Origin: Serinus canaria
Lineage: Eukaryota > Chordata > Aves > Passeriformes > Fringillidae
Direction of reading: 5' to 3'
Length of the DNA stretch: 64,000 nt
NCBI RefSeq assembly: GCF_022539315.1
Contig: NC_066326.1
Location: 5,906,601-5,970,600 of the forward strand
Both the position numbers and the translations under genes were made by a program. This document shows, in pieces, positions 60,801 to 64,000 of this stretch; position 1 is the first letter of the stretch; each line of letters begins with the position of its first letter. The notes below the pieces were generated by a model. The model had not been told where the DNA came from, ran no database searches, and saw nothing but the letters and a program-made list of their open reading frames with translations.

Positions 60801-62900
60801 TTTTATTTGGAAAATATTTTGTGTCAAAGCCTGGGAACGTTCACTGGTGACCTGGTTACATTTGTTAGTAGCCATCAACATCAATTTGCCCCATGTTTTA
60901 TAGACCTGTGAAGGATAGAGCATCCTCTCCCTCAAAAATTTAGGGGCTCTGATGAGTTGGGGGCCAGTTGGGACTCACAAGACGAAGAGAGATCAGCAGA
61001 TCTCAAAGCTGCAGGATAACCACTTCCAGAATATCAACTGGGTGTGATTTTTGAAGCCCCAGTATGGATCTGAGTGTGGCACAGATGTTTAAGACACCAT
61101 TCTGGCCTGCAGAGCTGGATGCTGGTCCTCATTTCCCAGCTTGGATTCAAAGCTGGGGACTGATTGAACCTCTCCCACCAAGGGAATTTCTGTTTTTAAA
61201 ATTATTGCAGTTTATCAGGTCTGACTTGGAAGTAGTTTGCTCATCTACATAATTAAGCTATAAATAGCAGAGTAAATGAACTTGCTTTTCAACTTTTCAA
61301 TGAGGTTGTTATTCCTTCTTGAAGCTCAGGGGACTTATTGCCCAGAATGTGAGTGATTTTCCTGCACCCTTGTCTTTGCCAAAATGATGGTTATTTATCC
61401 TGGGGTTCTACAGAGTCAGGTGCTATTTGGGAGTAATTAAACAATGACTTTGAGTTATGGGAGCCTGAGTGACAACAGGAGCTAGAAGAACACAAAAATG
61501 GGAGAGGTTTTCCTGTGTGAATGATGAAACTGGAAGGTAGGGAGAGACAGGACAAACAGACATGGTTTTCTGTTGGCATTTTCACTACTTCTGAAATGAA
61601 AATGAGATTACTGAGGTCTGTAAGTCAGCGAGTTTGTGTTGGAAGCAGTTATGCCCCTTGGCCAATGTTATTGATAACCCAGATAAAGCTTCTGCCATTG
61701 AAGTTTGCACTTAATTTATTGCAGAGAAAGTCGTGCTGGCTGTCCCTGTAGATGGTTTTTCCTGTGGGATGTGCTCTGACTTGGAGCCAGGATGCTGGCA
61801 TGGATGCTGGAGTGACAGCCCTTGTACCAGCTGCTGGGTGCCACAGGGCACAGAGCCAGGAGCAGCTGATACAGGGCATTGGGTTACCAGGCTAAAAACT
61901 TTGTTTGCTGCCTGTTGGGAAGTGCTTGTCCAAAAAAAGATGAGAAACTCATGCTTAGTTTTTAGATGGAAATCAGCCATGCACAACAAGAAACAGCTTA
62001 AAGTGGCTTGAAACTCAGTCTCTTGTGGTGCCAGAGTAGCAGATGGCCTGTTGTCACTGCCTATGAAAATTATGTTAATTAATATATTACAAAACTGACT
62101 CTGGTTGAACATTTGTTTCTTATGAGCATGTGATTATCAGCTTTTTTGGAAGATAAATTTTGGGAATGTTTCAACTGATATATTTCTCTGAAATAGCTTT
62201 CTGGAGGTTTAATGAGCTGTTTGTTTTTGGTACTGTGATGCTAAATGGATATCAGGCATTCTGCTGGTGTTAAAGAACTTGGAGATAGTGGAAAACAGAG
62301 TGAGAAAGCCTAGAAAATCCTTTGAGAGTGTGCACTCTCACCTGCTGCACACGTGGCTGCTCCAGGGATGGCCACATCATGGCCCTGTCTTGAGCAGCAG
62401 CTGTTTCCCATTTTTACAGCAGTGATTTTATGGAGGGATGGATTGAGTGAAGATCTGGATTCTTTCCTATTCGTGGGCCAAGACCTTTTGTGCACCATTT
62501 TTTACTCGAAAGGAAAGCTGTAGAAATCCAGGATGTTTTCAGGGGACTCTTTGCCCACCATGTTGATTTTCTGGCTTTTATTAAACACCAGGCTTGAGAA
62601 TGGATGATCCCTTTGGTAAATTTCCCAAGCCAGGGCCAAGTCCATGTTTTTACAAATAAAAATTAACTTCTACATGGCCTGATACAATCAAGGTTTCATT
62701 TCTCTTCTTCTGAATTACTGAAAAGTCTTGCATGCTGCCACTGAGGACCTTTGCACACAACCTGGAAAGCTTTACATTCCTTGCCTGTAGAAGCTGCTGG
62801 CTCAGGCTGAAGAATGGTTTTGACAAAAGCAGGCACAGATGCTTCAGAAGGTGTAAATCCTCCCCAGTGGCAGATGCAGATAATCTGTCCCCTACTGTTA
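57860..62900. other. Unique non-coding stretch, no gene seen
   Basis: The stretch contains a T14 run (60335-60348) and a C-run near 59644. The open frames (up to 133 codons at 61711-62112 minus) look like chance. I find no transposon, RNA gene or convincing exon. Confidence 0.5.
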
Positions 62901-64000
62901 GCCACATCCTGATCTCTAACAGATAAAGACTGACTTAATCCCCAAAGCATGAGCTTTAATATCCTTTACAAAAGCCTCCTCCTAATTCACAAGGCCCTGG
63001 TATGGTTTTCTCCCCTGTGGAGTCTGCGAGCTGCTCAGGGCTGTCTGAAAGGCAAGGAGGTGTTTGCTGGCAGGGCTGTCACTGCCCCAGAGCTGTCACC
63101 AGCTTCCCCTCTGCAATTTGCAGAAGCTGCTGACTTTATTTACTCTTTATTAATTGTTTTTTAAATTTATTATCCCCTCTTTGACTTGCTGTCTTTCATT
63201 TTCTTATGAAAATAGTTGGTTTTTGGTGACGCAGGCCTTGCTCCAGTGTGCCACAGCCCCATTCCTTCACTTCTGCAGGGAAATGGAGAGATGGGGCTGT
63301 TGGCCAGGAGAAGGCACTGGGCATTGCTTTGTTTTGGGACCAAACCAGCCCTGTCTGGGAGCCCTTTCCCATCCCAAGAGGCTGGGATTTGCCTTCCTGC
63401 AGGTCAGCACTGGCTGGGGTGGGCAGCAAGCCAGGAGGGAGGCACTGGGTGGGATCAGGAGCCTCTGTGGCTGTGCAGCTCCCAGTGCAGCAAGTGAGAC
63501 CCAGCCTGACAGCGGTGCCAGTGTGAAGGACAGTTTTGTGCCACAGTGGTGCTTTCAGCTCAGGAAATCCTCCTGGATGAGTTGTGAGAAAAGGCAATGT
63601 TGGTCTGTGCAGAGAGCTCCGTGCCCTCTCTAAGCCCCTGCCCCTTTCCTCTCTCTGCAAAAGTCTGGGCAAATCTGACTTTTACCCTCAGTGAAACCCT
63701 GTGTGATGCTGCTCCACCCCAGTGTTTGTTCCCTGGGAGGAGGCAATCACCTGGAGCATCTCCATGTGCCCAACTCTGTGTAAGCACAAGGCTGACCCTT
63801 CCCTGCTGCACTGAACATTTGTGAAGCACTCGAGGTCCTGTATGAGAAATACAGCAGAATATTTTGGTTGTACTTCCCTAGTCACTGGAAAAGCACAGTG
63901 CAAGTGCTTGTTTTGGGAGAATCTGGAGGGAGTAATGAGCTTGTGTTGAAGGTTGAGGGGTTTTGATTTTTTTTTCTTTTTAGGGAAACATGTTTGTTTT
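62901..64000. other. Unique, GC-richer right end, no gene seen
   Basis: Open frames up to 159 codons occur on both strands over 63154-63672, with Cys/Ser/Gly/Trp-rich chance composition. A short Leu-Leu-Leu-Ile-His-Lys-Ala-Leu stretch at about 62970-62993 resembles LINE C-terminal sequence and is discussed as a finding. The window ends in unique sequence. Confidence 0.45.

Noticed and set aside
1..64000. CRISPR arrays, bacterial operons, phage or plasmid modules
   Set aside because: There are no regularly spaced direct repeats, no densely packed long frames and no ribosome-binding-site pattern. The sequence is clearly vertebrate nuclear DNA.

Overview
The window reads as nuclear DNA of a bird. 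The base composition is moderate and CpG-depleted, protein-coding signal is almost absent, and interspersed repeats are sparse. The transposons that can be recognised are avian: two 3'-end fragments of the chicken-repeat-1 (CR1) LINE and one solo LTR of an endogenous retrovirus. A passerine is an inference only, from the general look of the LTR. Nothing resembles bacterial, plasmid or phage organisation, and I found no tRNA, rRNA, snRNA, known microRNA, CRISPR array or complete gene.

Layout. Positions 1-8.5 kb are unique sequence with a CTTT/CCTT octamer microsatellite (3906-3973), a cluster of homeodomain-type TAAT cores beside a 7-bp inverted repeat (about 3.53-3.62 kb) and a perfect EBF-type palindrome (6844-6859). 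A minus-strand CR1 3' end lies at 8506-8764. Positions 9-25 kb are mostly unique, with a second CR1 tail (15068-15146), a GATA-like microsatellite, and several stretches that look like exons (9707-9751 minus; 16467-16586, 20779-20944 and 21680-21740 plus). Positions 25.8-26.8 kb hold the strongest CpG cluster and a good splice donor. A strong CTCF-type motif is at 27403-27415.

A solo LTR with its own TATA-like box and polyadenylation signal lies at 31083-31540. It is followed within 1 kb by a second CpG cluster, a GGA tract and a five-copy 41-bp minisatellite (32271-32475). Positions 33-64 kb are unique sequence with poly-T tracts, a 200-bp AT-alternating block (42638-42839), several candidate conserved enhancers (best at 42065-42395, 47020-47470 and 54150-54420), and a 12-bp tandem duplication abutting an 11-bp-arm hairpin at 57.1 kb.

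Interpretation. The window is best described as intergenic or deep-intronic regulatory DNA. Most open frames are rich in Pro, Ser, Cys and Leu and behave as chance frames. A few frames with unusual composition or good splice flanks are listed at low confidence, because pseudo-exons are common in vertebrate introns. I see no new multi-gene system. The most checkable leads are the CpG cluster with its donor, the open block at 16467-16586, the EBF and CTCF palindromic or insulator-type sites, and the candidate conserved elements.
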